A stretch of DNA of 52,809 nt from Piscicoccus intestinalis NBRC 104926 (GTDB lineage: Bacteria; Actinomycetota; Actinomycetes; Actinomycetales; Dermatophilaceae): NCBI RefSeq assembly GCF_001515525.1, contig NZ_BCNQ01000018.1:1-52809 (forward strand), given 5' to 3'. The position numbers were made by a program, and so were the translations under genes. The notes under the pieces are model-generated. The model ran no database searches. It saw only the letters and a list, made by a program, of their open reading frames with translations, and was not told the origin of the DNA. Below, piece after piece: positions 43,257 to 50,850 of this stretch (the stretch's first letter is position 1; each line of letters opens with the position of its first letter).

Positions 43257-44420
43257 ATGACGGCCGCCCACAGCCTCACCGGCAGCGAGCTCTCGCGCCG
43301 CTTCCACGAGGAGGCGGTGCGGCCGCTGCTGCTCGCCCGCTGGCCGCGGCTGCCGTACGCGGCGGGGCGCCTCGGCCACGGCTCGGAGGTGCTCGGACTC
43401 GACGATGCGATGTCGCGCGATCACGACTGGGGGCCGCGGCTGAGCCTGTTCGTTCCGGACGAGCTGCGCGGGCCCGTCGACGCCGCGCTCGAGGCCGACC
43501 TGCCGACCGAATTCCTCGGTTTGCCGACGAGATTCACGTTCACCGGGTCGAGCCGAACGCGCCACCGCGTCGATGTCGACACCCCCCGCGGGTTCGTGCT
43601 CGATCGGCTCGGGTTCGACCCGGTCGACGACCCGGGGCCCGTCGACTGGCTCAGTCTCACCGGACAGGCCGTCCTCGAGGTCATCGCCGGACCCGTCTTC
43701 GTCGACCGCACCGGGGAACTGACGCGCCGACGGGACGCCCTCGCGTGGTACCCCGACGACATCTGGCGCTACATCGTCGCTGCCGGCTGGCAGCGCCTCG
43801 ACCAGGAGTTGCCCCTGATGAGCCGGGCCGCCGACCGTGGTGACGAGACCGGCTCCCGGCTCATCGCCGCGCGACTGGCCGGCGTCGTCACGCACCTCGC
43901 GTTCGTGCTCTCCAAGCGTTGGGCCCCCTACTCGAAGTGGCGCGGCACCCTCTTCGACCGCCTCCCCGGCGTCGAACCGCTGCGCACCCACGTCGACGCC
44001 ATGCTCGACGCCGACGCCTGGCCCGAGCGGCAGTCCGCCTGCGCCCGTGCGCTCGACGCGCTCCTCGACCGGCAGGAGTCCGCCGGCCTCGGCCGCCCGG
44101 CGCCGCATGCCACCGCCGCGTTCTGGGACCGGCCCTACCTGCAGATCGCCCCGGAGATCATCCCCGCCCTGGCGGCCGAGCGATCCTCGGCCGAACCGAC
44201 CTGCGCCGTACCCACCAGGCCCACCGGGCCGAGCGGGCCGGGCGGGCCGACCGTGCCCACCCTCCCGCCCGGGGTCGGCTCCGTCGAACAGCTCACCGAC
44301 ACGGTCGACCTGCTCGTCGATCCCGCCCGCCGCCGCGCGGTCGTCGCCGCCGCCGTCGCGGCGGGACAAATCTTCGTCACCCCCTCGATGACGCCCCGAG
44401 AGCCCACCCGGCACCACTAG
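43257..44420 (+). CDS. DUF4037 nucleotidyltransferase-like protein
   Basis: The 387-residue protein carries a nucleotidyltransferase-like signature near its start, GSEVLGLDDAMSRDHDWGPR, with Gly-Ser and Asp pair, followed by a helical domain (WYPDDIWRYIVAAGWQRLDQE, LSKRWAPYSKW) typical of DUF4037. The substrate is unknown. A Pro/Gly linker lies at residues ~320-340. Its ATG directly follows the oxygenase stop with no gap, so the two are co-translated. Confidence 0.85.
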   Translation: MTAAHSLTGSELSRRFHEEAVRPLLLARWPRLPYAAGRLGHGSEVLGLDDAMSRDHDWGPRLSLFVPDELRGPVDAALEADLPTEFLGLPTRFTFTGSSRTRHRVDVDTPRGFVLDRLGFDPVDDPGPVDWLSLTGQAVLEVIAGPVFVDRTGELTRRRDALAWYPDDIWRYIVAAGWQRLDQELPLMSRAADRGDETGSRLIAARLAGVVTHLAFVLSKRWAPYSKWRGTLFDRLPGVEPLRTHVDAMLDADAWPERQSACARALDALLDRQESAGLGRPAPHATAAFWDRPYLQIAPEIIPALAAERSSAEPTCAVPTRPTGPSGPGGPTVPTLPPGVGSVEQLTDTVDLLVDPARRRAVVAAAVAAGQIFVTPSMTPREPTRHH

Positions 44421-44482
44421 CGTCGGACCCAGCCGAGGCAGTGCGCGATGACGCGCCCGGCCACAATCAAAGGGAGTTTGAG

Positions 44483-45505
44483 ATGAAGGCTGTCGTCTAC
44501 GACGCACCCCGCAGCTTCACCGTCACCGACGTGCCGGTCCCGGAGCCGGGCCCGGGCGAGGTGCGCATCAAGGTGCTCGCCGCGGGTGTGTGCGGCACCG
44601 ACCTGCATCTGCACGAGGGCCAGTTTCTCGCCGTGTACCCGATGACCCCCGGCCACGAGACCGTCGGCCTGATCGATGCGCTCGGCGAGGGCGTCGACGA
44701 CTTCAAGGTCGGCGAGCAGGTCGTCATCAACCCCAACGCCGCCTGCGGCAGCTGCGAATACTGCCGCGAGGGACGCCGGTTGCTGTGCGGCAACTTCAGC
44801 GGCATCGGCTCCACCCTGCCCGGCGGTTTCGCCGAGTTCGTGCTCGCCCCCATCGCCCAGGTGTTCTCCGCCGAGGGGCTGCCCGTCGAGACGGCGGTCT
44901 TCACCGAGCCCACCTCGTGCGTGGCCCACGGCATCGACGTCATCGCCCCGCGGCACGGCTCCACCGCCCTCGTCTTCGGCGCCGGCCCCACGGGCATCAT
45001 CCTGGCCCAGCTGCTCAAGGCCGCCGGCGCCTCGCACGTGCGCATCGCGGCGCCCACCCAGTTCAAGCTCGACACCGCCGTGGAGCTCGGCGTCGACGAC
45101 TCGTACACGATGAACCGCGGCGACCTTCCCGGCGACCTGGAGAAGCTGCGCGAACTCTCCGGCGGTTCCGGCTACGACATCGTCGTCGACGCCACCGGCG
45201 TGCCCGCCATCGCCGAGGCCCTCGTGCCCATGACCCGCAACGGCGGCACCGCCGTGTTCTACGGCGTCGCCGACGAGTCGGCGACGATCTCCATCTCGCC
45301 CTACGACGTGTTCCGCCGCGAGATCACGATCAAGGGCTCGTTCGCCGAGATCGAGTCGTTCCCGCAGGCGCTGGCCGCCCTGCGCGCCGGCCGCGCCCGC
45401 ACCGACGGCATCATCACGCACCGCTTCGGCCTCGACGACTACGGCACCGCCCTGGACACCGTGCGTTCCGACAAGTCCGCCAACAAGGTCATCATCACGC
45501 CGTAG
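44483..45505 (+). CDS. Zinc-dependent alcohol (sugar/polyol-type) dehydrogenase
   Basis: The 340-residue MDR enzyme has the catalytic zinc ligands (Cys in AAGVCGTDLH, His-Glu in TPGHETVG), the structural zinc Cys set CGSCEYCREGRRLLC, and a Rossmann motif VFGAGPTGIILAQLLKAAG. It resembles sorbitol/arabitol-type dehydrogenases. AGGGAG precedes the ATG. With the facing transketolase/SDR operon it suggests pentitol or related sugar use, but the substrate is inferred. Confidence 0.9.
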   Translation: MKAVVYDAPRSFTVTDVPVPEPGPGEVRIKVLAAGVCGTDLHLHEGQFLAVYPMTPGHETVGLIDALGEGVDDFKVGEQVVINPNAACGSCEYCREGRRLLCGNFSGIGSTLPGGFAEFVLAPIAQVFSAEGLPVETAVFTEPTSCVAHGIDVIAPRHGSTALVFGAGPTGIILAQLLKAAGASHVRIAAPTQFKLDTAVELGVDDSYTMNRGDLPGDLEKLRELSGGSGYDIVVDATGVPAIAEALVPMTRNGGTAVFYGVADESATISISPYDVFRREITIKGSFAEIESFPQALAALRAGRARTDGIITHRFGLDDYGTALDTVRSDKSANKVIITP

Positions 45506-45515
45506 CCCCGACGGG

Positions 45516-45537
45516 TTATCCACAGGGCTGTGGACAC
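45516..45537. promoter_or_regulatory. Pair of inverted DnaA-box-like sites
   Basis: TTATCCACA (45516-45524) is a perfect DnaA-box consensus, and TGTGGACAC (45529-45537) is an inverted near-match. The shared core TCCACAG/CTGTGGA forms a 7-bp perfect inverted repeat with a 2-base centre. It sits just after the dehydrogenase stop. It may titrate DnaA or may be a chance hairpin. Confidence 0.35.
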
Positions 45538-45600
45538 CGCTCGGACCATCACCGCGGCCGGCCGACCGAGGCCCTGGCGAAGAAAGGCCTGGTCACAGCG

Positions 45601-45695
45601 TTGAGCCGACGCCCGGCGCGAGCGTGATAATAGTCCGAGCGGTGGCTCCCGCAGACGCGGCGAACGGGCCGGTCGATACGACCGGCCCGTTCGGC
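45601..45695 (+). ncRNA. Candidate small RNA (promoter-like start, strong terminator)
   Basis: TTGAGC (45601-45606) and GATAAT (45626-45631), 19 bases apart, precede about 30 transcribed bases and the perfect 15-bp terminator stem at 45661-45693. A transcript of roughly 55-60 bases would result. The spacer is long and no family is recognised, so this is speculative. Confidence 0.25.
45661..45693. terminator. Perfect 15-bp stem terminator between convergent genes
   Basis: CGAACGGGCCGGTCG (45661-45675) and CGACCGGCCCGTTCG (45679-45693) pair fully around a 3-base loop. It lies 17 bases after the transketolase operon stop on the minus strand and downstream of the dehydrogenase on the plus strand, so it probably works in both directions. 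Confidence 0.8.
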
Positions 45696-45709
45696 GTTCC
45701 GGCTGCGCG

Positions 45710-46714
45710 TCAGCCCCGCAGCTCCCGGGTGACTCGGTCGACGACCGCCTGGGTCGACAGGCCGTACCGGTCGTGCAGGGTCGGCAGCGCACCGGCGTCG
45801 ATGAACTCGTCCGGCAACGCGATCGGGTTGATCTTCTTGCCCAGGCCCCGGCGCGCCATCTCGCCCGCGACCGCCTCGAACAGCCCACCGACCACCGTGT
45901 GGTTCTCGAGCGTGAACACCGCGCGGTCCGTGTCGATCTCGCGCAGCACGGCCTCGGTGTCGAACGGCTTGATCGTCGCGACGTGCACGACGCTGACGTC
46001 GACGCCCTGCTTGGCGAGCTCCTCGGCGGCGAGCAGGCCGCGCATCGTCATGAGCCCGCTGGAGACGAACACGACGTCGTCGCCGGGGCGCACGACCTTG
46101 GCCTTGCCCAGCTCGAAGGAGTAGTCGTAGTCGTCGAGGATCCGCGGCACCGCCCCGCGCAGCAGGCGGGTGTACGTCGGGCCGGGCGTGGCTGCCAGCT
46201 GCGCCACGGCCTGCTCGAGGTCGACGGCGTCGCACGGGTCGACGATCGTCAGGTTCGGCATGCCGCGCAGGATCGCGACGTCCTCGGTGGCCTGGTGCGA
46301 GGGCCCGTAACCGGTGGTCAGGCCCGGGAGCGCACACACGATGTTGACGTTGAGCTCCGGCTCCGCCATGTCGAGGCAGATGAAGTCGTACGCCCGGCGG
46401 GTCGCGAACACCGAGTACGTGGAGGCGAACGGCACGAGACCGGTCTGCGCCATGCCCGCGGCCGCCATCATCAGGGCCTGCTCGGACATGCCCATCTGGT
46501 AGAAGCGCTCCGGATAGGCCTGCGCGAAGATGTGCAGGTCGGTGTACTTGCTGAGGTCGGCCGAGAGCCCGACGATCCGCTCGTCCTGCTCCGCGGCCGC
46601 CACGAGGGCCTCCCCGAACGGGGCCTTCGTCGTGCGCATGCCCGGGTCGGCGATCGAGGCGATCATCGCCGCCGACCGCAGCGGCGGCTGCTTCTTCTCA
46701 GGTGCGGAGGTCAT
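45710..46714 (-). CDS. Transketolase, C-terminal (pyrimidine-binding) subunit
   Basis: The 334-residue subunit contains the pyrimidine-binding domain with activating Glu in MGMSEQALMMAAAGMA, FASTYSVFATRRAYDFI, then GPSHQATEDVAILRGMPNLTI, and the C-terminal transketolase domain. With the N-terminal subunit just upstream it forms a split transketolase that moves two-carbon units between sugar phosphates. Its ATG overlaps the partner stop by 4 bases (ATGA). Confidence 0.92.
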   Translation of the reverse strand: MTSAPEKKQPPLRSAAMIASIADPGMRTTKAPFGEALVAAAEQDERIVGLSADLSKYTDLHIFAQAYPERFYQMGMSEQALMMAAAGMAQTGLVPFASTYSVFATRRAYDFICLDMAEPELNVNIVCALPGLTTGYGPSHQATEDVAILRGMPNLTIVDPCDAVDLEQAVAQLAATPGPTYTRLLRGAVPRILDDYDYSFELGKAKVVRPGDDVVFVSSGLMTMRGLLAAEELAKQGVDVSVVHVATIKPFDTEAVLREIDTDRAVFTLENHTVVGGLFEAVAGEMARRGLGKKINPIALPDEFIDAGALPTLHDRYGLSTQAVVDRVTRELRG

Positions 46715-47619
46715 CGCGCATCCTTCCCCTCGTAACCGTCCGTGAGCTGCTGCTTGCAGACGGGCCACTCTTCGGCGGCGATCTTCATGAAGTGGAGCTT
46801 CTCGCGGGACTCGAGCATCGGTACGCCCTTGCCCAGCTTCGTGTCGCAGATGATGATGTGCGGCCGGCCCTGGGCCGAGGCCTCGTCGGTCGCGGCGTCG
46901 AGGGCGGTGAGCAGCGCCTCGAGGTCGTTGCCGTCGACGCGCTGGGCGTGCCAGCCGAACGACTCCCAGCGGTGCTCCTGCGCCTTCGCCTGCGAGGCGG
47001 TGTCGATCGAGAGCACGTCGGCGGTGCGGCCGTCGGCCTGCATGCCGTTCATGTCGACGAGGGCGATGAGGTTGCCGGTCTGCCAGTTGGAGGCGGACAT
47101 CGCCGCCTCCCACGTCGAGCCCTCGTCGAGCTCACCGTCGCTGAACAGCACGAACACCTTCTGGTCGGTCTTGCCCTGGTGGCGCAGGCCGAGCGCGGTG
47201 CCCACCCCGAGACCGAGACCGTGGCCGAGCGAGCCGCCGGAGATCTCGACCCCGGGGGTGTAGGTCGACATGGCCGACATCGGCAGCCGCGAGTCGTCGG
47301 CGGCGTAGGTGCCCAGCTCGTCGAACGGGATGACCCCGGCCTCGGCGAGGCCGGCGTAGAGCAGCAGCGCGTAGTGGCCGACCGACATGAGGAGCCGGTC
47401 GCGGTCCTCCCAGTCGGGGTCGCCGGGCTGGTAGCGCATCGCGTCGCCGTACAGGGCGGCCATGATGTCGGCGGCGCCGAGCGCCTGCCCGACGTAGCCC
47501 TCGCCCTGCGCCTCGCCCTCGTCGAGCACGCCCATCCGCACGCGGTAGGCGGCGTCGGTGAGTTCCTTGACGCGGGTCTGCAGATCCTTGTCGCGGTTGG
47601 TTTCCTTGATTGCGTTCAT
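46711..47619 (-). CDS. Transketolase, N-terminal (TPP-binding) subunit
   Basis: The 302-residue subunit carries the diphosphate-binding half of transketolase: GHYALLLYAGLAEAG, GSLGHGLGLGVGTALG and the TPP motif SDGELDEGSTWEAAM ending in VDMNGMQ. The usual GDGE is SDGE here. AGGAGA stands before the ATG. It lies 13 bases after the SDR stop, in one operon SDR-tktN-tktC. Confidence 0.93.
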   Translation of the reverse strand: MNAIKETNRDKDLQTRVKELTDAAYRVRMGVLDEGEAQGEGYVGQALGAADIMAALYGDAMRYQPGDPDWEDRDRLLMSVGHYALLLYAGLAEAGVIPFDELGTYAADDSRLPMSAMSTYTPGVEISGGSLGHGLGLGVGTALGLRHQGKTDQKVFVLFSDGELDEGSTWEAAMSASNWQTGNLIALVDMNGMQADGRTADVLSIDTASQAKAQEHRWESFGWHAQRVDGNDLEALLTALDAATDEASAQGRPHIIICDTKLGKGVPMLESREKLHFMKIAAEEWPVCKQQLTDGYEGKDAR

Positions 47620-47632
47620 CGTCTCTCCTGCG

Positions 47633-48406
47633 TCAGTAGACGTACGTGCCGCCGTTGATGCTCTGCGTGGTGCCGGTGATGTAGCCGGCGTCCGCGCTGC
47701 AGAGCCAGACGTACAGGGCGGCGATCTCCTCGGGCCGGCACTGGCGCCCGAGCGGCACCGCGGCCGACAGGGCCTTCTCGTTCTCGTCGCTGGAGCCGAC
47801 GCGAATGTCGGTGTCGACGACGCCGGGCGCCACCGCGTTGACCGTGATGCCGTACTGCGCCAGTTCACGGGCCATGCCCTTGGTGAGCCCGATGACGCCG
47901 GCCTTGGCCGCGGCGTACCCCGTCTTGGAGAACACCCCGCCGCCGTGCTGGGCGGTGACCGACGACATGTTGACGACCCGGCCGTACCCGTTCTCGATCA
48001 TCTGCGGCACGAAGGCCTGGGCGACGAGGAAGTCGCCGGTGAGGTTGACCGCGATGACCCGGTTCCACTCCTCGATGCCCATCTCGAGGAACGAGGAGGG
48101 CGAGGGGATTCCGGCGATGTTGGCGACCGCGCCGACGGGCGGCAGGTCGGAGGCGGCGACCTGCTCGGCGAGCGCCGCCACGCTGGCGGGGTCGGCGACG
48201 TCGCTGGCGACGCCCAGGACCGGCACGTCGAATTCGTCGGTGAGGGTCTGCGCGGACGCGGCGACGCCCTCGGCGTTGAGGTCGGTGACGACGACCGCCC
48301 AGCCCTCCTGGGCGAACCGGCGCGCCGTGGCGAGCCCGATGCCGCGCGGCGACCCGGCTCCGGTGACGACGGCGGTGCGTTGGCGGGCGGGGGACTGCAC
48401 TTGCAT
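47633..48406 (-). CDS. SDR family oxidoreductase
   Basis: The 257-residue enzyme has the classical short-chain dehydrogenase motifs: TGAGSPRGIG cofactor site, NIAG, the catalytic Ser of MSSVTAQHGG, YAAAK (Tyr/Lys) and PGVVDTD. It probably oxidises or reduces a sugar or polyol that then feeds the transketolase. An in-frame GTG directly before the ATG (48409) is an equally good start relative to AAAGGA. Confidence 0.9.
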   Translation of the reverse strand: MQVQSPARQRTAVVTGAGSPRGIGLATARRFAQEGWAVVVTDLNAEGVAASAQTLTDEFDVPVLGVASDVADPASVAALAEQVAASDLPPVGAVANIAGIPSPSSFLEMGIEEWNRVIAVNLTGDFLVAQAFVPQMIENGYGRVVNMSSVTAQHGGGVFSKTGYAAAKAGVIGLTKGMARELAQYGITVNAVAPGVVDTDIRVGSSDENEKALSAAVPLGRQCRPEEIAALYVWLCSADAGYITGTTQSINGGTYVY

Positions 48407-48409
48407 CAC

Positions 48410-48676
48410 ACTCTGTCCTTTCCTGCGATCTGCGGTGATCGGCTAGGACGAGTATGTCAGTGTTGACTGTTGACAGTCAACGCGTAGGTGAGAATTGGCG
48501 TCGAATGGGGGAGGAGAGGCGAGGGCGCGCGTGTGAGGGAGGGCGACACGAGGCCGAGGCAACCGGAGGCCTAGGTGAGCCGCGGCGAGGCTGAACCGAG
48601 GCCAGGCTGAATCGAGGTGAGGCTGAATCGAGGTGAGGCGAAGCCGAGGGCGAGGCTGGGCCGAGGTGGGCGGCCG
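48410..48676. other. Intergenic region with operator and degenerate repeats
   Basis: This 267-bp gap holds the SDR-operon promoter and operator (48451-48480), a segment at 48428-48457 that resembles half of the dispersed palindromic element, and degenerate repeats based on GAGGTGAGGCTGAATC (about 48590-48660). No gene is seen. Confidence 0.6.
48451..48480 (-). promoter_or_regulatory. Promoter and 18-bp operator of the SDR-transketolase operon
   Basis: On the minus strand TTGACT (48480-48475), an 18-base spacer and CATACT (48456-48451) make a good promoter. The palindrome TTGACTGT (48463-48470) / ACAGTCAA (48473-48480), perfect around TG, covers the -35 box and part of the spacer. The GntR regulator gene directly upstream is the obvious candidate repressor. 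Confidence 0.65.
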
Positions 48677-49342
48677 TCAGTCGGCGGAGGCCGCGGACAG
48701 CGGCTGGGCGGCCCAGCGGTGGGCGGCGTCCTCCATGTGCGCGAGGAGGGTGTCGTGGGCGGCGCGCAGGTCGCCGGAGGCGATGGCGTCGACGATCGGC
48801 TCGTGCTGGGCGTACGTCATGAGGGGCGAGTCCTCGGGGCCGTCTCCGGCGAAGAAGATGATGCGCATGCGGTCTTCCAGGCCCTTCCACAGGGTCAGCA
48901 GCGTCGCGTTCTCGCTGAGCTGCACGAGTCGTTCGTGGAAGGCGAGGTCGGCGTTCATCCGCTCGGTGAAGTCGCCGCTGTCGGCGGGCAGGTGCGCGCG
49001 CAGGTCGGCGGCGGCGTCCTCGAGCCGTTCGGAGCGCACGATCTCACGCACGGCCAGGCCCTCGAGGGCCCCGCGCACCCGGAACAGCTCGGCGATCTCG
49101 CGCCGCCCGGGGGTGCGCACGTGCAGCTTGCCTCGGCTGTCTCCGGCGACGAGGCCCGCGGCCTGCAGCTCGCGCAGCGCCTCGCGCACCGTGCCGCGGC
49201 TCACGCCGTAGGTCGAGGCCAATTCGGTCTCGATGAGCGAGGACCCCAGCGGGAGCCGGCCGCTGGTGATCGCGGCGCGAAGGAGGTCGAGCACCTGTTC
49301 GCGCAGCGTCTGTCGGTTGACTCCCTGGAGTTCCATGGCCAC
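48677..49342 (-). CDS. GntR (FadR subfamily) transcriptional regulator
   Basis: The 221-residue regulator has an N-terminal winged helix (LREQVLDLLRAAITSGRLPLGSSL, YGVSRGTVREALRELQAAGLV) and a C-terminal FCD ligand domain (RGALEGLAVREIV, MNADLAFHERLVQL, HEPIVDAIASGD). It likely controls the SDR-transketolase operon. The GTG at 49342 follows TAAATT by 6 bases, which suggests a leaderless mRNA; an ATG two codons later (49336) is possible. Confidence 0.9.
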   Translation of the reverse strand: MAMELQGVNRQTLREQVLDLLRAAITSGRLPLGSSLIETELASTYGVSRGTVREALRELQAAGLVAGDSRGKLHVRTPGRREIAELFRVRGALEGLAVREIVRSERLEDAAADLRAHLPADSGDFTERMNADLAFHERLVQLSENATLLTLWKGLEDRMRIIFFAGDGPEDSPLMTYAQHEPIVDAIASGDLRAAHDTLLAHMEDAAHRWAAQPLSAASAD

Positions 49343-49348
49343 CCGAAC

Positions 49349-49354
49349 AATTTA
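49349..49354 (-). promoter_or_regulatory. Candidate -10 box, leaderless start of GntR gene
   Basis: TAAATT on the minus strand lies 6 bases before the GTG, within a locally AT-rich stretch that abuts the stop codon of the upstream gene. Confidence 0.45.
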
Positions 49355-50638
49355 TCAATCGGGGCGCTGCGCCAGCCGCAGCACCGTGTTCGCCAGCGCG
49401 GTGACGCCGGCCTCGCAGTCCTGCGGCGTGGAGTACTCCCGCGGGTTGTGTGAGATCCCGTCGTACTGGCCGCGCACGAAGACCATCGCGGTCGGCGCGA
49501 TCGCGGCGATCTCCTGCGCGTCGTGGCCGGCGCCGCTCATGAGGCGGCGCGTCGGCATCCCGAGGTCGGCCGCGACCGCCTCGATCTCGCGCTGCACCGA
49601 CTCATCGAACGGCACGTGCGCCGTCCGGGCCATCTGGGCGGTCTCGACGCGCAACCCCGGCTGGCGGTCGGGGAGCTCGGCGAGAAAGGCGGCGAGGTCG
49701 CGTTCGGCGGCGGCCATGTGGGTGTCGTCGGGGTTGCGCAGGTCGACGGTCAGCTCGGCGCGGTCGGGCACGACGTTCGGCAGCCCGGGGGAGACGGTGA
49801 TCCGCCCGACCGTGGCGCGCAGCTGCCCGTACCGGCCCGAGTCCACCATCTCGCGCACGTGCACGACGACCTGAGCGGCGGCCAGACTGGCGTCGATGCG
49901 CAGCTCGGTCGGGGTGGTGCCGGCGTGCGCGGCGCGACCGTGCAACGTCACCTGCTGCCACGAGATCGCCTGCACGCCGGTGACGACGCCCACCGCGTAG
50001 CCCTCCCGCAGCAGCACCGGGCCCTGCTCGATGTGGCACTCCACGTACGCGTACGGCGGCTCCAGCCGAACCGGCCGGCTGCCCTTGAAGCCGATCCGCT
50101 CCAGCTCGTCACCGAGCCGCAACCCCGCGGAGTCGGTGAGGCCGTACGCGTAGTCCAGGCCGAGCCGGCCCGCGGCCACCGCCGAACCGAGCATGTCGGT
50201 GCCGAAGCGCACCCCCTCCTCCTCGGTGAACGCGGCGACGACGATCGGGCGGCGCGTCGCGACGTCCTGCTCGTTCAGCGAACGGATGACCTCGAGCGCC
50301 CCGAGCACGCCGACGCAGCCGTCGAAGGCGCCCGCCGTGCCGACGCTGTCGATGTGCGAGGCGGCCATGACCGGCGCGAGGCTCGGGTCGGTGCCTTCCC
50401 GACGGCCGAAGATCGAGCCCAGCTCGTCGACGCTGACCTGCAGGCCCGCCTCCTGCAGCCACGAGACGAGCAGCCGCCGGCCCTGGGCGTCGGCGTCGGT
50501 GAGCGACTGGCGGTTCACCCCGACCAGTCCCGTCTCCGCGTCGTCGTAGGCGCCGATCGTGGCGAGCTCGTGCAGCGACCGCCACAGGCGCTCGCCGTCG
50601 ACGCCGATCTTCTCCTCGGGACCGAGGACGTTCGTCAT
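49355..50638 (-). CDS. M20 family allantoate amidohydrolase / N-carbamoyl-amino-acid hydrolase
   Basis: The 427-residue enzyme shows the hydantoinase/carbamoylase pattern: MAASHIDSVGTAGAFDGCVGVLGALE (metal His and Asp), VVAAFTEEEGVRFG (catalytic and metal Glu), VECHIEQGPVL, a lid domain after residue ~215 and SGAGHDAQEIA near the end. It hydrolyses carbamoyl or ureido groups; allantoate, ureidoglycine or N-carbamoyl amino acids are candidate substrates. AGGAGG stands 7 bases before the ATG. Upstream is copy B of the dispersed palindromic element. Confidence 0.88.
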   Translation of the reverse strand: MTNVLGPEEKIGVDGERLWRSLHELATIGAYDDAETGLVGVNRQSLTDADAQGRRLLVSWLQEAGLQVSVDELGSIFGRREGTDPSLAPVMAASHIDSVGTAGAFDGCVGVLGALEVIRSLNEQDVATRRPIVVAAFTEEEGVRFGTDMLGSAVAAGRLGLDYAYGLTDSAGLRLGDELERIGFKGSRPVRLEPPYAYVECHIEQGPVLLREGYAVGVVTGVQAISWQQVTLHGRAAHAGTTPTELRIDASLAAAQVVVHVREMVDSGRYGQLRATVGRITVSPGLPNVVPDRAELTVDLRNPDDTHMAAAERDLAAFLAELPDRQPGLRVETAQMARTAHVPFDESVQREIEAVAADLGMPTRRLMSGAGHDAQEIAAIAPTAMVFVRGQYDGISHNPREYSTPQDCEAGVTALANTVLRLAQRPD

Positions 50639-50694
50639 GAGTTCCCTCCTGATGGTCGCTGAGCACGCGACGACCCGTCGGCCGCCGCCCGGCC

Positions 50695-50820
50695 GGGAGC
50701 CGAAGACGAGAATCGCTGACATACTCGCGTCGCCGCGCCGCCGACGGGCTCGTGAACTGCGGTGATGCGCGAGCGCGACGCACGTCAGGACGAGTATGTA
50801 TGCCAACTTCGTCTCGACCC
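50695..50820 (-). repeat. Dispersed palindromic element, copy B
   Basis: Outer arms CGAAGACGA (50701-50709) and TTCGTCTCG (50808-50816) and inner arms ACATACTCG (50719-50727) / CGAGTATGT (50791-50799) bracket a centre with CTGCGGTGATGC. It is inverted relative to copy A at 22191. The inner stem differs from copy A by a paired change (C-G to T-A). Confidence 0.8.
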
Positions 50821-50850
50821 GCCGCGGGGCCCGCTCCAGAGGGGGTCGGC

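Noticed and set aside
45638-45695. tRNA-like fold
   Set aside because: Too short, with no CCA-adjacent acceptor stem, anticodon arm or TTCRA motif.
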